Of a stretch of 64,000 bases of DNA, positions 24,401-39,200 are shown in pieces (positions within the stretch are counted from its first letter, which is position 1; the number at the start of each line of letters is the position of its first letter). A program made the translations under genes and the position numbers. Below the pieces are notes generated by a model. It was not told the origin of the DNA and searched no databases. It was given only the letters and a program-made list of their open reading frames with translations. This stretch comes from Colias croceus (lineage: Eukaryota > Arthropoda > Insecta > Lepidoptera > Pieridae). The stretch is taken from NCBI RefSeq assembly GCF_905220415.1, contig NC_059539.1, positions 10,664,001-10,728,000 on the forward strand, given 5' to 3'.

Positions 24401-27400
24401 AGTTTTTCAAGCAATTTTGAGAATATGTTAAGCAATGAAATACCCCTATAGTTTGTTATTTCTAATCTAGAATTCTTTTTATGAATCGGTACAATTAAGG
24501 CTTCTTTCCAACGTTTCGGGAAAACTCCTTCGGTGACTGAACGTTTAAATAATATTTTTAAAGGTAAAAGAAGACCGGACTGACATTTCTTTACGAATAT
24601 AGCTGGTATACCATCTGAACCAGCGCCTTTTTTAACATCTAAATCCTTCAGTAGTTTTTTTATTTCTCCATCATTACAAGGTATAGTGTGTAAGCAGTCA
24701 GTTACATCAGAATCATAGGCATTAGGCGTTACGCTGGAGGAGATAGTCCTTTGAAACACGCTATGAAAATATTCGTTGAAAGCATTACAAATATCACTAC
24801 CGTTTGTGAGAACGCGTCCATTATAATTCATGTTGGATGGTAAATTAGAATTCTTACGTTTGCTGTTAATATACGTCCAAAATTCCTTTGGATCCTTAAT
24901 GATGCTGTCTTGACAACGTGATAAATAGTTAGAATGACATTCGTCCTGTAAGTTTTTAACTCTTTTTCTCAGTAGAGAAAAGGATGCGTAGTCATTAGGG
25001 TTTTTGAAAATTTTCCATCGACTGTGAAATTTAGATTTCTCTTTAATTGCATTAATGAGAGCCGGCGTGTACCACTTAGGGTAATGGCGTCGAGAAGATA
25101 TCTTTATGCATGGGACAAAAGTATCGATTAGGGTATTTATCTTGCTGTAAAATATGTCCACGCATTCGTCCAAAGAACCTGTTGATAAAAGTTCATACCA
25201 ATTTATTTTGTTCAATTCAGAATTTATGGCATCATAGTCTGCTCTATAAAATTTTCTCAGCTTAGGAAACACAGGTCGCAATTCTTTAAAACATATATCT
25301 TTTACACAAATAATCAATGGGCTATGAAATTTATCGATATTTACGAGTGCATCGGAACATGCCGTGCAGTCGACAGAAACATTCGAGAAGACAAGATCAA
25401 GAGTATTGCCACAGTGGTTCTGTGTGACGTTAAACTGCTGGGCCCCCAATAAATTTATAGTATCGAGCAGATCTAATGCAGATTCTAGTAAATTTGAATT
25501 ACATTTGAACATTTACACTTGAATCACTCTATCTATTAAAAAAAACGCATTAACATCAGTTGCGTAGTTTTAAAGATTTAAGCATACAAAGGGACATAGG
25601 GACAGAGAAAGCGACTTTGTTTTCCTCACTATGAAGTGATTCCCTAATCTACTTTTGAATAAATCCATCACTTACATGTCATTGGACTATAACTTTAGTT
25701 ATTTTTAACAACAAGATCGTTTAACCGAATACACAATATACACCTTATTTTATGGGTCCATACCTATTAATGTTACTTCTACATCTAGCAGTCTACAATC
25801 TATCGGTATATCTTTGTATACGTACACACCTCTAAACTATGCATAAGTTAGTAGCTGACCTGTAAATTCTCGCCGCTCTTAAGAAAGCTGGAGAGGGCAT
25901 CCTGACTGACGTGCACCTCGCCCTTATACATGAACTCCAGGAGGGCCTGCATGTTGTCCGCCGTGGTGGCTTCGAGAATGACGTAGCAGGCGCCCGCATG
26001 GCTAGGCGGGGCTGTGTCGAATAGCTCTTGGAAGTGCTTACTGCAAGCTGCCAGGATAACCTTGTGTGCTTTGAACTGGCGACCTGGAACAAGGAATTGT
26101 TTGATAAATACTTGACCCTTTAGTTCAACTTCAGTAAAAATATGTTATAATAAAGATTAAAGACTATACGACATGTTCCGAGATTTAGTAGTTCCGTGGT
26201 ATCCCTAGGGATTTCACGAAATCTCTGATATCCTCAGTTCCTTGCGAATTGCGAAATATTTATTATAATTATGAGATTCTATAATTTGATTATAATTAAA
26301 ACGTACGAAATTAGGATGGATAAAGTTATTATTAATCTTTCATGCAAAAAGGGGGCTCGGGTTGGTGTGAAATATGGCAGATTATATAGATTATAGCCTG
26401 GATTATCAACTAGGCTTCTTTTCATACATAAACCACTAGTTGAATACTAGTCCATTGAATGAGTCCCTCCAAGGGGGGTCTAGAGTGCGTGAGTTAGTAA
26501 CGTAAGATGTTTCTTCGGAAACATGTCAAGAGTCCCTAGGTAATAAACATACTAAAACCCCGGAACACTAGGGGGAGCCCCGGAGTGGGGGGAGGGGGAA
26601 AAAGGTCATTTTTTTTTCATTTTTCGCTTAAATCTCAAAAACGGTACATGTTAGAGAAAAACTTTCAAGGAAAAGTTGAAAGGCCATAAAATTATCTACA
26701 AGTTGTACCTAAATCAATTTTTTCTATTCGCAGCCGTTTTCGAGCTACATCCCATGAAATGTGAAAAATTCGAAAGCTTTTTATTTTACCTAACTACTCT
26801 AATAAATTCAATACCTGCTAAACGCCTCCATGGTGGAATCTGTTTTTTTTATCAATGATAGACCTAATTATGAGCAATCTATCTGTACCGGTCACAAGTT
26901 GCACTTTTGAGTTTTTTGGAAGAAAAAAAAAAGGTCAAGTTCAGTAACTCAAACTACCCTAATATAATATTTTGACAATCGATTCCTCCTAAAGGCTTCC
27001 ATGGAGGAATGTGTTTATTTTACCAATCATAGACCTAATTAAGAGCAATCTATCAGTACCGGTCACAAGTTGCACATTTGAGTTTTTTGGAAGAAAAAAA
27101 ATAAAAAGTTCAAGTATCGTAACTACCCTAATAAAATTCAATTCCCCGTAAAGGCCTCCGTGGTGGAATCTGGTATTTTTATCAATGATAGACCTAATTA
27201 TGAGCAATCCATCTGTACCGGTCACAAGTTGCACTTTTGAGTTTTTTGGAAGAAAAAAATAAAAAGATCAAGTTCAGTAACTCAAACTACCCTAATATAA
27301 TATTTTGACAATCGATTCCTCCTAAAGGCTTCCATGGAGGAATGTGTTTATTTTTCCAATTACAGACCTAATTAAGAGCAATCTATCAATACCGGTCACA

Positions 27401-30400
27401 AGTTGCACATTTGAGTTTTTTGGAAGAAAAAAAATAAAAAGATCAAGTTCAGTAACTCAAACTACCCTAATATAATATTTTGACAATCGATTCCTCCTAA
27501 AGGCTTCCATGGAGGAATGTGTTTATTTTACCAATTATAGACCTAATTAAGAGCAATCTATCAGTACCGGTCACAAGTTGCACATTTGAGTTTTTTGGAA
27601 GAAAAAAAATAAAAAGTTCAAGTATCTTCATAATAAAGGGGGGCACTGAAAAACAGCGCTGGCAACGTTCCTGAACGTTGCAGCATATGCTGAGCTGTCT
27701 CCTTTTTGTCAGGATCGTATGACACACTTCAATAAAATCTTCAATAAAATTGTTTTGCTTTTTTTTATGTTATTAATTTTATGTTTTATGTGTGTGTGTT
27801 GTGCTGTCCTTGATAAATAAATGTTTCTTTTCTTTTCTTTCTTTTCTTTATCGTAACTACCCTAATAAAATTCAATTCCCCGTAAAGGCCTCCGTGGTGG
27901 AGTCTGGTATTTTTATCAATGATAGACCTAATTATGAGCAATCTATCTGTACCGGTCAAAAGTTGCACTTTTGAGTTTTTTGGAAGAAAAAAATAAAAAG
28001 ATCAAGTTCAGTAACTCAAACTACCCTAATATAATATTTTGACAATCGATTCCTCCTAAAGGCCATCCATGGAGGAATGTGTTTATTTTACCAATTATAG
28101 ACCTAATTAAGAGCAATCTATCAGTACCGGTCACAAGTTGCACATTTGAGTTTTTTTGGAAGAAAGAAATATTTTTTGATCGTATGGGGAAATTGTTTGA
28201 GCCAAAATAATTTTTTTACTGCATGTAACTCGGAAACTTTAGGATATAGGAAAAATTGATTTAGGTACAACTTGTAGATAATTTTATGGCCTTTCAACTT
28301 TTCCTTGAAAGTTTTTCTCTAACATGTACCGTTTTTGAGATTTAAGCGAAAAATGAAAAAAAAATGACCTTTTTCCCCCTCCCCCCACTCCGGGGCTCCC
28401 CCTAGTGTTCCGGGGTTTTAGTATGTTTATTACCTAGGGACTCTTGACATGTTTCCGAAGAAACATCTTACGTTACTAACTCACGCACTCTAGAACTTTT
28501 TATTCAATGGACTATACGTAGAGTGTTTTGTTTATAAAACCTGGAAGTCAAAAAACTCAAAACGCATAAATAACAAAAATGACTACGAATAGGTAGGTAG
28601 ATGGGTACGTAGGTATGTATAGGTATTTCGATTCGAATTAATTTATATAAAACTAGCGGTCCGCCCCGGCTTCGCCCGTGGTACATGTTTACGTTTTCTC
28701 TACATAAGAACCATCCTCGTACTTCAAGGAATATAATAAAAAAAGAATTATCGAAATCGGTTCAGCCGTTCTCGAGTTATGCGCTTACCAACATATTTTG
28801 CGATTCATTTTTAGGGTTCCGTAGCCAAAATGGCAAAAACGGAACCCTTATAGTTTCGTCATGTCCGTCTGTCCGTCTGTCCGTCTGTCCGTCTGTCACA
28901 GCCGATTTACTCGGAAACTATAAGTACTACAGTGATGAAATTTGATGGGAATATGTGTTGTATGAACCGCTACAAAAATATGACACTAAATAGTAAAAAA
29001 AAGAATTGGGGGTGGGGCCCCCCATACATGTAACTGAGGGATGAAATTTTTTTTTTCGATGTACATACCCGTGTGGGGTATCAATGGAAAGGTCTTTTAA
29101 AATGATATAAAGTTTTCTAAAAAACATTTTTCTTAAAGTGAACGGTTTTTGAGATATCAGCTCTCAAAGTCGTAAAAAGTATGTCCCCCCCCCTCTATTT
29201 TTATAACTACGGGGTATAAAATTCTAAAAAAAATAGAGGTGATGCATGCTAATTAACTCTTTCAACGATTTTTGGTTTGATCAAAGTATCTCTTATAGTT
29301 TTTGAGATAGGTTGATTTAACTGTAATTTATTATATTTGCTGCTACGGAACCCTTTGTGCGCGAGCCCGACTCGCACTTGGCCGGTTTAATATTATATAT
29401 AAGAAGATTTCAATAATATCAAACTCCAGTTCAATATTCAAAAATATGGAAATGCCAGGTCAAAATTTGGCGACAAATAAACCCATATTATAATATTATA
29501 GTGTACTATTATTATAATTTTGTAGAATTTAGTAATAAATACACAACTTAATTGCACATTACCCAACGTAGGAACGCATAAAACCTTGAACATTAATTAC
29601 CACTGTTTACGTACCTATTTACATTTAAATTATTGGTAATAACAATTAGGCAATGTATTTAAAACTAAAGATATCGCCCTAAAGATTATGGTATCAATTA
29701 TTTGTTCCTTTACCCTTTTATAGGAACTAACATAATGGGTATCACTAATATTATAAATTGGGTTTTTTATTACGATTGAACTCAAAAATTACACTAGCAG
29801 AGAATCTACTTTCCCTCAGCTCAATTGACAAGGAGCTTTTTAAGCCGAGATATAAATCGAAAAAAGTAGCCTTATGTAAAATGACTCTAAACGACGTGAC
29901 CGAGGGAAAACCAAACACACTTCGCACTAATTAGTAAGGATTTACTTTGGTACCAAGTCCGAAAAATCATCCGCCGATAGTCGGTACGCTAATGTTACGG
30001 ATGTATAGTTGTCCCTCCAGAGATACAGCATAGGGTTAGGGATTACCCTCGTCCCCTCGACATGTAACTCCGTAATAATTAATATATTATGCTGCAAGGA
30101 TATTCCTATAGTACGTCAAAAGCACGAGAACTGCGTATAATCTACATGTATTATATTAATACGCATTGTATTTTAGCATGTACCCTCCGTTTTACAAGAA
30201 TAAATGATGCATAACGTATCGTAAATTCGTAACTCTTCCCTATTTAAAAGTGCGATCATTGATAAATATTAAGTGACTCCATAAAAGTGGTGATTATTGT
30301 ACTCTTCTTACGAGAAAAACATTCGTTTGATTGGTAGGTAACAGTTTAAACCTTAATTGAAAAGATGTAAAATTAACTGAAAATTAAATGACAAAGTATG

Positions 30401-33400
30401 AAGTTCTTTCATGAACCGTTATCCGGTTCAAAGACAAGGAGGTAACGAATCGGGTGAAGCAACACAGTATGAAGCCCTTAATTCTTACGTCTATAACCTT
30501 ACCAATCGTCATACAATAATACATGCAATGATAACACTGGTACATCTGTTCGTGACGTAATACCTGCCGAATAGCGCGGAACACAGTGTAACCTTGGACC
30601 TACGGAGTGTTAAGCCGACTATACTAATGCGATTTGACGGTTGAAGGCGACTTTTCGAACGCATAAATCGAAAATGTGTGGATACGCATAATACATATCA
30701 TACTAATCTTTACCTGAATAGGTAGAAAACAGTAAAAATATTATTAAATAGAGCACGCTTCACGTGGTATCTAAATAAAATATGAAACTATTATAGGCCA
30801 AAGTAATAGTAGTAGTAGTATAAGTACAAAGCCAAAGTTAATTCATATAGGTAAATAAACTTAAGTAAAACCATTGTTTTGGAACGAAAGGAGAGACAGG
30901 AAAGGGTTAGAAGTGTCCTTGATACATTAATTATTCATACACAATACAAATGTTGTTGATGTTTCGATTTACATAACATTATTTTATAGGTTAAGATAAT
31001 GTAACTTTACATAATTGTTTTGATATGAACTAAATATTTATGTGAGGAAGTCAGTTGTGGCGATAATAATTTATTAATGATAATAATAAACAAATCGTTT
31101 CTAATGAAGTGAATCAAGGAAATTTCCTCTTATGTTGTAGGGTGAGGTGGGCAAATTTTACAGATCGATGATTTTGCAGATAAACGATAAATTGGTGAAT
31201 AAGCCTGATGATCGCTACCAAAGGGTATTTATTTTGCGATTATTGGACAAGACGAATTAAGGCATTTAGTATGAGTCGTTTAAAATACACGTTATTTATT
31301 CTGCTTTACTAGGTATCTGAAAAACTACTTAAAGGATTTTAAAGAAATTCAGAAAACTACATTATTCCTGCGAGACGTAGGCTATATTTTTCTGTTGTTT
31401 TATCCGGGTCACTTATTTAAAAGGTGGGTGGCTTGATGGTACTTTAAGTAAACTAGTTAAATAAAAGTTAATGAATTTAAAACATACGTTTACCTTCATT
31501 CCTTGATATTAATGTAACTTATAGAATATTGGTTTAAGATCTGCATTAAATTAAATTTTTATAAATTGCTATAGTCTCTAGTGTGTAAACGGCCTAAACG
31601 AGCGATATGCAAGTATTCCGCTTCTAGCCACGTACTTGTATTCAATACACGGGCTGTTAAGGACAAATACCTATTTCCTTCTACAGTTAATAACTATTTA
31701 TCATGCGATTTATGGTCAAATTTTCTTTTACGCATGAGGATGTAGAAACAGTTCTAATTAGCGAATACCTATTGTTATAACGTCATCCAAAATAGCAATA
31801 ATTGTAAAATAACAATTAAACTACATATTCCTTGCTATTAAACCATTCAAAGATAATTTAATAATAATTATTTGATAATTTTCTGACGCATAACATCTAA
31901 AATTTTCCCCAATTTCAGACTAAATTACAACAGATAATAACCGTGTTAAATGCAAATAAATTAAAACAATAATGTAAGAAGTGCACACATTTAAAACAGA
32001 CAGTCAATCCCGATTCCTGTTCAGATTATAATTTATAACCCCTTATTATTCGATATTATTTACGAGTTGTTAGTACATGCTCTGCTACGCGGTTTCAAAC
32101 ATATCATGACTCAAACTCTAGAGGCAAGTGCTGATTTACACAGGGTCAGTAACTGACTACAAATTCGAGGCAAATCAGTGCTGACCCGAAAAAACCCTGT
32201 GTAAACAGATTTGAAGTCAGTACAGAGGCTTGAAGTCAATGCAGTCGCGGCGCCGAAATTGGCGCTGCGACTGACTTGTCTACTGACCCTGTGTAAATCA
32301 GCACTTACTTTTATTTATCGTATAGTACAATGCAATTTACTACAATATGCAAGGCAGAGACTGGAATTAAAGAATGATGAACTGATCAACATTGATAAGT
32401 ACTCATATAGTTAAAACTTAAATTAATATAGATCCAAAATATTGCGTAGCTGTTCTAACTTCGATCTGAACATCATACAGGCCGTCAGTTGATCAGGGTC
32501 TTGTAATATTAAACTAATTGGCTGCATGCTGCAATCATAATACGATGAGCTTTTGCTATGGAAATTAATCATCAAGAGTTAAAATTAATCATAAAACTCA
32601 AAATTTGTAGAACGTTTACATTTAGTGTTTAAAATTGCGTCCCAAACTTGTCGAATTTCGTAAAACTACAATAAAACTTTCGCATATTCTGTCGTATAGA
32701 AAGTATAAAAATCATAAACTATATTACACAAATATTTCCAATAAGTTAAATTTATTCCAACAACAATTATATTCGATTCAAATCAATGAATTCGCTCCAC
32801 AAAACGACGTATACCAACATAAATAATTTTGCACGTAATCCTTGATAGAATTTCTTATTTATTGCAGAAATTAGAATAATGGCCGTGTTTTTATGCAGGA
32901 AACGAAAGATTGATATATTTTTTACTTCCAGACCTTGTTTCATGGCACCTTTTGTAAATGTCAATAACCTTTGGACCTTTCGTTCAGACGGAAGTTAGAA
33001 TTTATCAAATAAATATTTTAGCGTATTATTCTCCGCCAATCAAAGTTCATTCATGATGCAAATCTTTATTTATTGCCAATTTGCTATGCGAATGTGCTTG
33101 ATTTCTGTGTATTGAGTACCTATGATATATTTAAATTATAAGAATCGCAATGAATAAGTAGATAGAAACGTTATGAATTGCAAACTTTCCGTCGTTTATG
33201 GGAACATCAGTCTTAAATGCAAAGGTCTTAATTTTTAATTGCTCAAACCTATTTTAAACTAAAAAATTGTATTCTATAGGGTTTTTAAATTCAACGCTTT
33301 TTGACTTAACTAACGAGTACAAGAAAACAGTCATTTACATAAAAACTACATTGAAAGTATTAAGTAACGAAATATCAATACAAAGTGTTATTAACAATCA

Positions 33401-36213
33401 CGTGTAGGAACACGTGAGTAGTGTAGTGAGGACACCACTTCTTGATACTTGCGTTGATTTAAATCCAAAGAAACACTAGCTCGGTAATAAGTATTTCTAG
33501 TACTTTCTTATAATATTACGTTTATTTAGTATATTTGAAACTAGGTAATGCTTTTGATATAATATTATTCATAGGTATTCTACATAATATGATGTATCAT
33601 CATCATCATCAGCCCATATACGTTCCCACTGCTGGGACACGGGCCTCCTGTGAGGGTACTGCAGGCCATAATCCACCACGCTGGCCAAGTGCGTGTTGGC
33701 GGATGACACATGTCGTCGAACTTTTTAATTCTTCGACATGTCGGTTTCCTTACGATGTTTTCCTTCACCGTTCGAGCAGTGGTGATGTTACAACATGCGC
33801 AGATAAATTGAAAAATCAATTTATTTCCTGCGCGCTCGCCTGGTCTCAAACCACGGACTTATCGATTCGAAGTCCGAGGTCTCACCACTGAGCCACCACT
33901 GCTCTATAATATCTATGATATGATGTATCATGACAATAAAACCTATAAATTTCAGCCGTAAATCAATTAAAATGACTTACGTATGTATTTATATTCTTAT
34001 TCATTCACGAAAAATTAGATTATATCAAATAATAAATCAATACAATAAATATATTTTACGGGAAAAATACTATTATTAATACCGATAAAATGTGCGATAA
34101 AAAAATTGACTGTAAACAACAATTATGTATTTATTTCAATTTTCAAAATTTCTAAAGGAAACAAACACGTTTATTGTACCTCTTTGTTGATAATAAATTC
34201 CAATTTAAAGTATAGTTTAAATTTTTTATATGAAGACACCGAATATTAGGTAATGAACTTTTTCAAGTTCACAATATCCGAAAATTGAAAAATTTAACTG
34301 CTAACAAGAGAAGCCTCGTAAATTGATGAAATTTATCAAAATTTATCAGTTTACTAGCTTACCGCCCGCGGCTTCGCCCGCTTTCTCAAACGATTTGAGA
34401 TTTAAACTATCCTATCTCTCAAGTTGGATCAAACTGCATATGGTGTGCGAATTTTATTATAATCGGTTAAGTGGTTTGGGAGTCCATTGAGGACAAACAT
34501 TGTGACACGAGATTTATATATATTAAGATAAAGTTCAAAAAAATCTAGACTGACTTAAGTTTACGCAAGTGACAATCACGTTAAGCTTATATATAACAAT
34601 TACAGGTAAAAAACGTGCATATAACGACCTAATAAACGATAAAAAAATAATAAAATTCAAATATAAAATCCAAAGGTCTTATTCAAGGCTTCGGCTTGAC
34701 CTAGAATAGTCACACAGTTATTTTTAATTGGCGTTTAGAATCACGTGTGTAGTATAATTGTATACAAAATTTTATTTCCTCATAATAATAATATTTTTTT
34801 TTTGCATAATGTATTATAGGCGTTATATTAATTTTTTTAACAATTTCATTATTTCGTTGATTTATTCATAACTTTTTTGTGCATAAATATTTAATAATAT
34901 TAATTAAGTATCATTTTTTTCAATCTGGCTAAATTTTTTTTTTCTTAAAAATTTTAACATTAAAATTTTGCAATTAATCTCAGTAATAAAAAATCTATCA
35001 ATTACCAATTATTAAGTTTATCTATTACATAATAAACTGTTGTAAAATTTTAGTCCACCACATACATCGTTACAGTAAGTATTTTAAATTTTTAATCTAT
35101 TTGTATAAAAATGAAATCCGTTAGGTACGCGTTGTCACGGCATCACGTGTGAACGTCTGAACCGATCTCGCTAATTCTTTTTTTATTAAATTCCTAGAAG
35201 TACGAGGATGGTTCATATGTGGAGAAAACGTAAATATATACCACGGGCGAAGCCGGGGCGGACCGCTAGTTAAATATAATTATAAATCTCATAAAAAATA
35301 TTCAAGCATTTTCATGTGTCACAAAATCTTACGCCCCTTATCTCCTAATTAATAACCAAAAAACCTTTATAAATATTTAAAAAAATACGCATAATTCAGA
35401 AGATGTCCTTGCGTTATGCGTCTTTTTATTTAAACGCATCTTCTAACATTGCACCACCAATGAGGAAATGGTATGACATTGGTCACAGCTTGCAACATCG
35501 ACATTGACCCCATTTAGAGACCTACTAACTTTTATCTAACAGTTATTTATGTTACGATATGAGTATTACCCATTTATATGTATAATGTCTTCAAAACACA
35601 ACGTTAGAGGACCGTTTGTAGACCTTCATTTGTCATGTGTACTGTAAAGTCTTAATAGTTAATATGGTATCGATGTTTTTGTTAGGTATCGGTCTATCGG
35701 TATGAAAAACGAATATGAACGTTAAATATCAGAAACATTTAATGCTTTTTTAGGCTATACCCACAGGCTATACCTAATTTTTATATGGTTACACAAGGAA
35801 AAAAAATATAACCTAACACGATACGCACTTGACCATTTTTTTTAAACAAAAATAGATGTTTCACTGGAATAATTTTATTAAAACACTAGCTTCCGCCCGC
35901 GTCTCCGTCCGCGCGGATGTCGATCTTCGCGTGGATGGTTATTTCTCCATTTTGAGTACCTCTGTCAATAACATCTTATAAATATCTATTGGACCCAATT
36001 CCCAAATACGGCTAGGCCTATAATAATACGCAACGTGTGTTCGCGGTTCTACGGAACAACGTCTATGGATAAAACTGAAAAATTAAGATTAATTTTTTTC
36101 TACGTATTTTTCCAGGATAAAAAGTATCCTATTTTACGCCCAGGATAATAAGGTATAATTATACCAAGTTTCATCGAAATCGAACCGCTAGTTTTCACGT
36201 GATGCCTTCACAT

Positions 36214-36262
<49 letters not shown>

Positions 36263-39200
36263 AATTTTTTTAATCACATATTTGGGTTTGGTATCGATCC
36301 AGTAACACCCCCTGCTATTCATTTTTTCAATATTTTCAATGTATATGTATAGATTCTACATGCATAATATTCGCATTTTATATCTAAAATTAATATTCAT
36401 GACCTTTAATAATAATTTGGTCAACTAATGCAATCCTATAACCGCATTGTAATCAAAACTGTGTCCTTCACGCATAATAATGACATTAAATTCAAAACCA
36501 ACAGCCCTATTGTAATCTATACAAGTTGAATAATACGACAAAACTAACTTATGTTTAATAGACAGACGTGTATTTAGGACAGAGAATTTATTAAATGTTT
36601 ATAATATGGTAACAAGATTTTGATGGCAAAATATCAGAAACATTTAAAAATAGTTAAAATTGAACAATATTTAATATATGGTTCATTATTATTCATAATT
36701 GCTAATTGGATTACCTATTTATTAAATTACACAATTCAAAATTAACGCATTTCAATTACGTTATTAAACGAAAAGGGAACAAAGGGACCCTCTGTTTGAA
36801 CCGTATCACTACATAGAAAAGAAAATAAAGAAAGAAGTTCTCAGCCTGAATCCTAGATAAACTACAAACCAAACAACCACCTGCATACCAGCATAGGTAT
36901 ACGTCCCCTTTCCAACGAAGTTAAAACTCGAATTTGCCCTAAAATCCTCACCCACCCTGAAATGCGGGGCGCAGTCGCAAGCAAAATCTAGTTTATGTAA
37001 GTTATTGATCACATAGGCTGTACAATGTATATATAGATCTCAACATTGAACAGGATGCAAGTGTAGGCGAGGGGAGGGGGGTCTAACCCCGTTTTCAGCG
37101 CACTCACACCTTGACAAACGTGAACAAATCCCTGTAGGGTTGGCACTGCTTTGTAAGTACATATACACTTATATTATGTATCTGTAAAGTATATGTCTTA
37201 TTTACGTAAAGTGATAAAACAAATACATGAAATCCACGGGCTTAAGCCAGGTTATTTACCTGAGCGAAAATAATTAGTGTACTCTGCAAATGTTAGCACG
37301 TTTTACCGTTGCTTGAAGAATATTATAACTAAAACTAGATTTTCGCGCATAGCTTTTCCCGCTTTGCAGAAAATTTTACAAATTATATACAAAAAACTTT
37401 CTCAAGAACCACTAAAACAAACCCATCAAAATCTGTTGCGTAATTTTAAAGATCTAAGCATGAGACGGCGAAAAGTAACTGTTTTATGTAGTGATGGACG
37501 TCATACTTTAATGCAACACAGGTGTGTTTATTAAATCCACAATCACGACAGTAAAAGAGAGTACTATCGCGCCCTGAAATTCAACATGGAAACTCAAAAC
37601 TAAAGTATCGACAGCCCTATTTACAGGCGTCTGTGTGCCGCCCAATTTCAAGGTCGGCGTGGGTGGCACCGAGTGAGACAGCAGATCCCGAAGTGCAGGA
37701 AAATCGATCTTGCACGAGCCCAGCTCCTGAAACTAGGTGAAGCATGCCCTTCCAACGGAAAAGCGACGGTACTTCACTTTCCTTGTGAACCCTGACATTT
37801 TGTACGTACATTGTACCTACTTATGTATTTGCGCTCCGTCGATCGTTAGATCAATATGCTGTTAGATATTATGGTTGTAAATTGATTGTGATTCGTTCAT
37901 AGAGTCTATTTTATAATTAGAAGCAATGATTAAATCTATATGATACTGGAATTTTGAAGTTAGTTCACTGATACTGTACATCTTCTGTACATTTTGTAAT
38001 AACAGGTAATGACACATAATAATTTGTTATTGCAAAAAATTACACATACACACAATATGATTAACACTCATTGTGATACTATTTTCAAGCACGGTCAAAC
38101 AAAGGAAAACCACCTTAATATAACGTCTACGCAAAAGTCTATTCACTATTACCTATCCTATTATTATATCCATTTTGTGATGTTACACAATAAGTCTTGT
38201 TACACATTGTATTACGTCACAACACCTGTACATTTCTATGCCTGGAGTCTAGCTAAAATTATTACGTCCATTCTAAATATCGCATTAAGGCTTAGATCAT
38301 TATGATCGTTAAAGCGATCCAATAATAGCAATACTATCTTCGCTAACAACGCCTACATAAATTAGCGCATAGGTTGGGCGCATCAAACAACCCTTTACAA
38401 TCAATACCAACTAACACCAGCTATAACCATGGGGTGGTTTTGTTTCAATGCACTCCTACATGTAGAAGGGGGTCTCCCCACACCCCATAAACTACCTCTA
38501 CGCAACAAACACCTTAATTTAAACGTTATACGGTGAATTCAGTGACGTGTACATTTGAGAACGGAAAATAGGAGATAAAAATAAAAAAGTATAGCGAGTT
38601 GTTTGTTAATAATGTCGTAAATATTGTCTCAAAAGTCAATAGAGGAAAATTAAAGAAACGCTACTTATAATTAAAGCATCTGTCCAAATATTTGGCATTT
38701 CCTTGTACAACGTTCAACATTCAACATGTTGTGAGGAACATTATAAAATAAAATTGAATTGAGGAACATTATTGGACAGAAAAGCATGGATAGGAGGCAT
38801 TTTTGATCGAAAATTATCTTAAAATTAAATATCTTCATCGTACTCATTTCCATATTAATATTAGCACAATACTTGCATAAAATGACAATCAACAAGACAC
38901 TTCTCCTACCAACCTATTGCTTTTAAAACGTACCTTTTTCTACGTTTTTCCCAAAAAATATACCTTAAAATGAACCAAATTCACTACAGCCTACGGAAAA
39001 CGCATCGAGTCGTATCGACCCGCGGTATGTGTGTCGCCCCCATACCCCTCCCAACAGCTGACGATCACTCTTGACTTTTAATTCACCTCCCAAATTGACA
39101 CAGTGCACTTGTGAAATGATTTACAGGCAAAATTTATTATCCCTAATGGTCAAGTTAATGAGGGTGCTTTTGCTGTGGACTTTTGAGATTAATTTTTTAA

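Larger units (their letters stand above)
18742..25518 (-). mobile_element. 5'-truncated non-LTR retrotransposon (LINE, Jockey/CR1-like), itself interrupted
   Basis: Lies on the same strand as chinmo inside its second intron. Its 3' tail on the minus strand is a run of AAAAT repeats (18742-18765). Its 5' end stops inside the endonuclease domain at about 25518. ORF2 is split by the Helitron 20011-24013. Apart from that, no stop interrupts the remaining 788 codons, so the LINE was young when hit. The clade is inferred from general appearance, not from a search. Confidence 0.85.
26450..28512. mobile_element. 2063-bp long-terminal-inverted-repeat DNA element, TA-flanked, non-autonomous
   Basis: Outer ends GTCCATTGAAT... 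and the reverse complement lie next to TA on both sides (26448-26449 and 28513-28514), a Tc1/mariner-type target duplication. The inverted arms are about 260-280 bases, with small indels near the tips, and include a G-rich run beside 'cactagggggagccccgg'. The interior is tandem repeats with no transposase. One later insertion lies inside (27622-27849). Confidence 0.85.

Noticed and set aside
33535..33891. 118-codon plus-strand frame
   Set aside because: Reads through the SINE antisense; not a gene.
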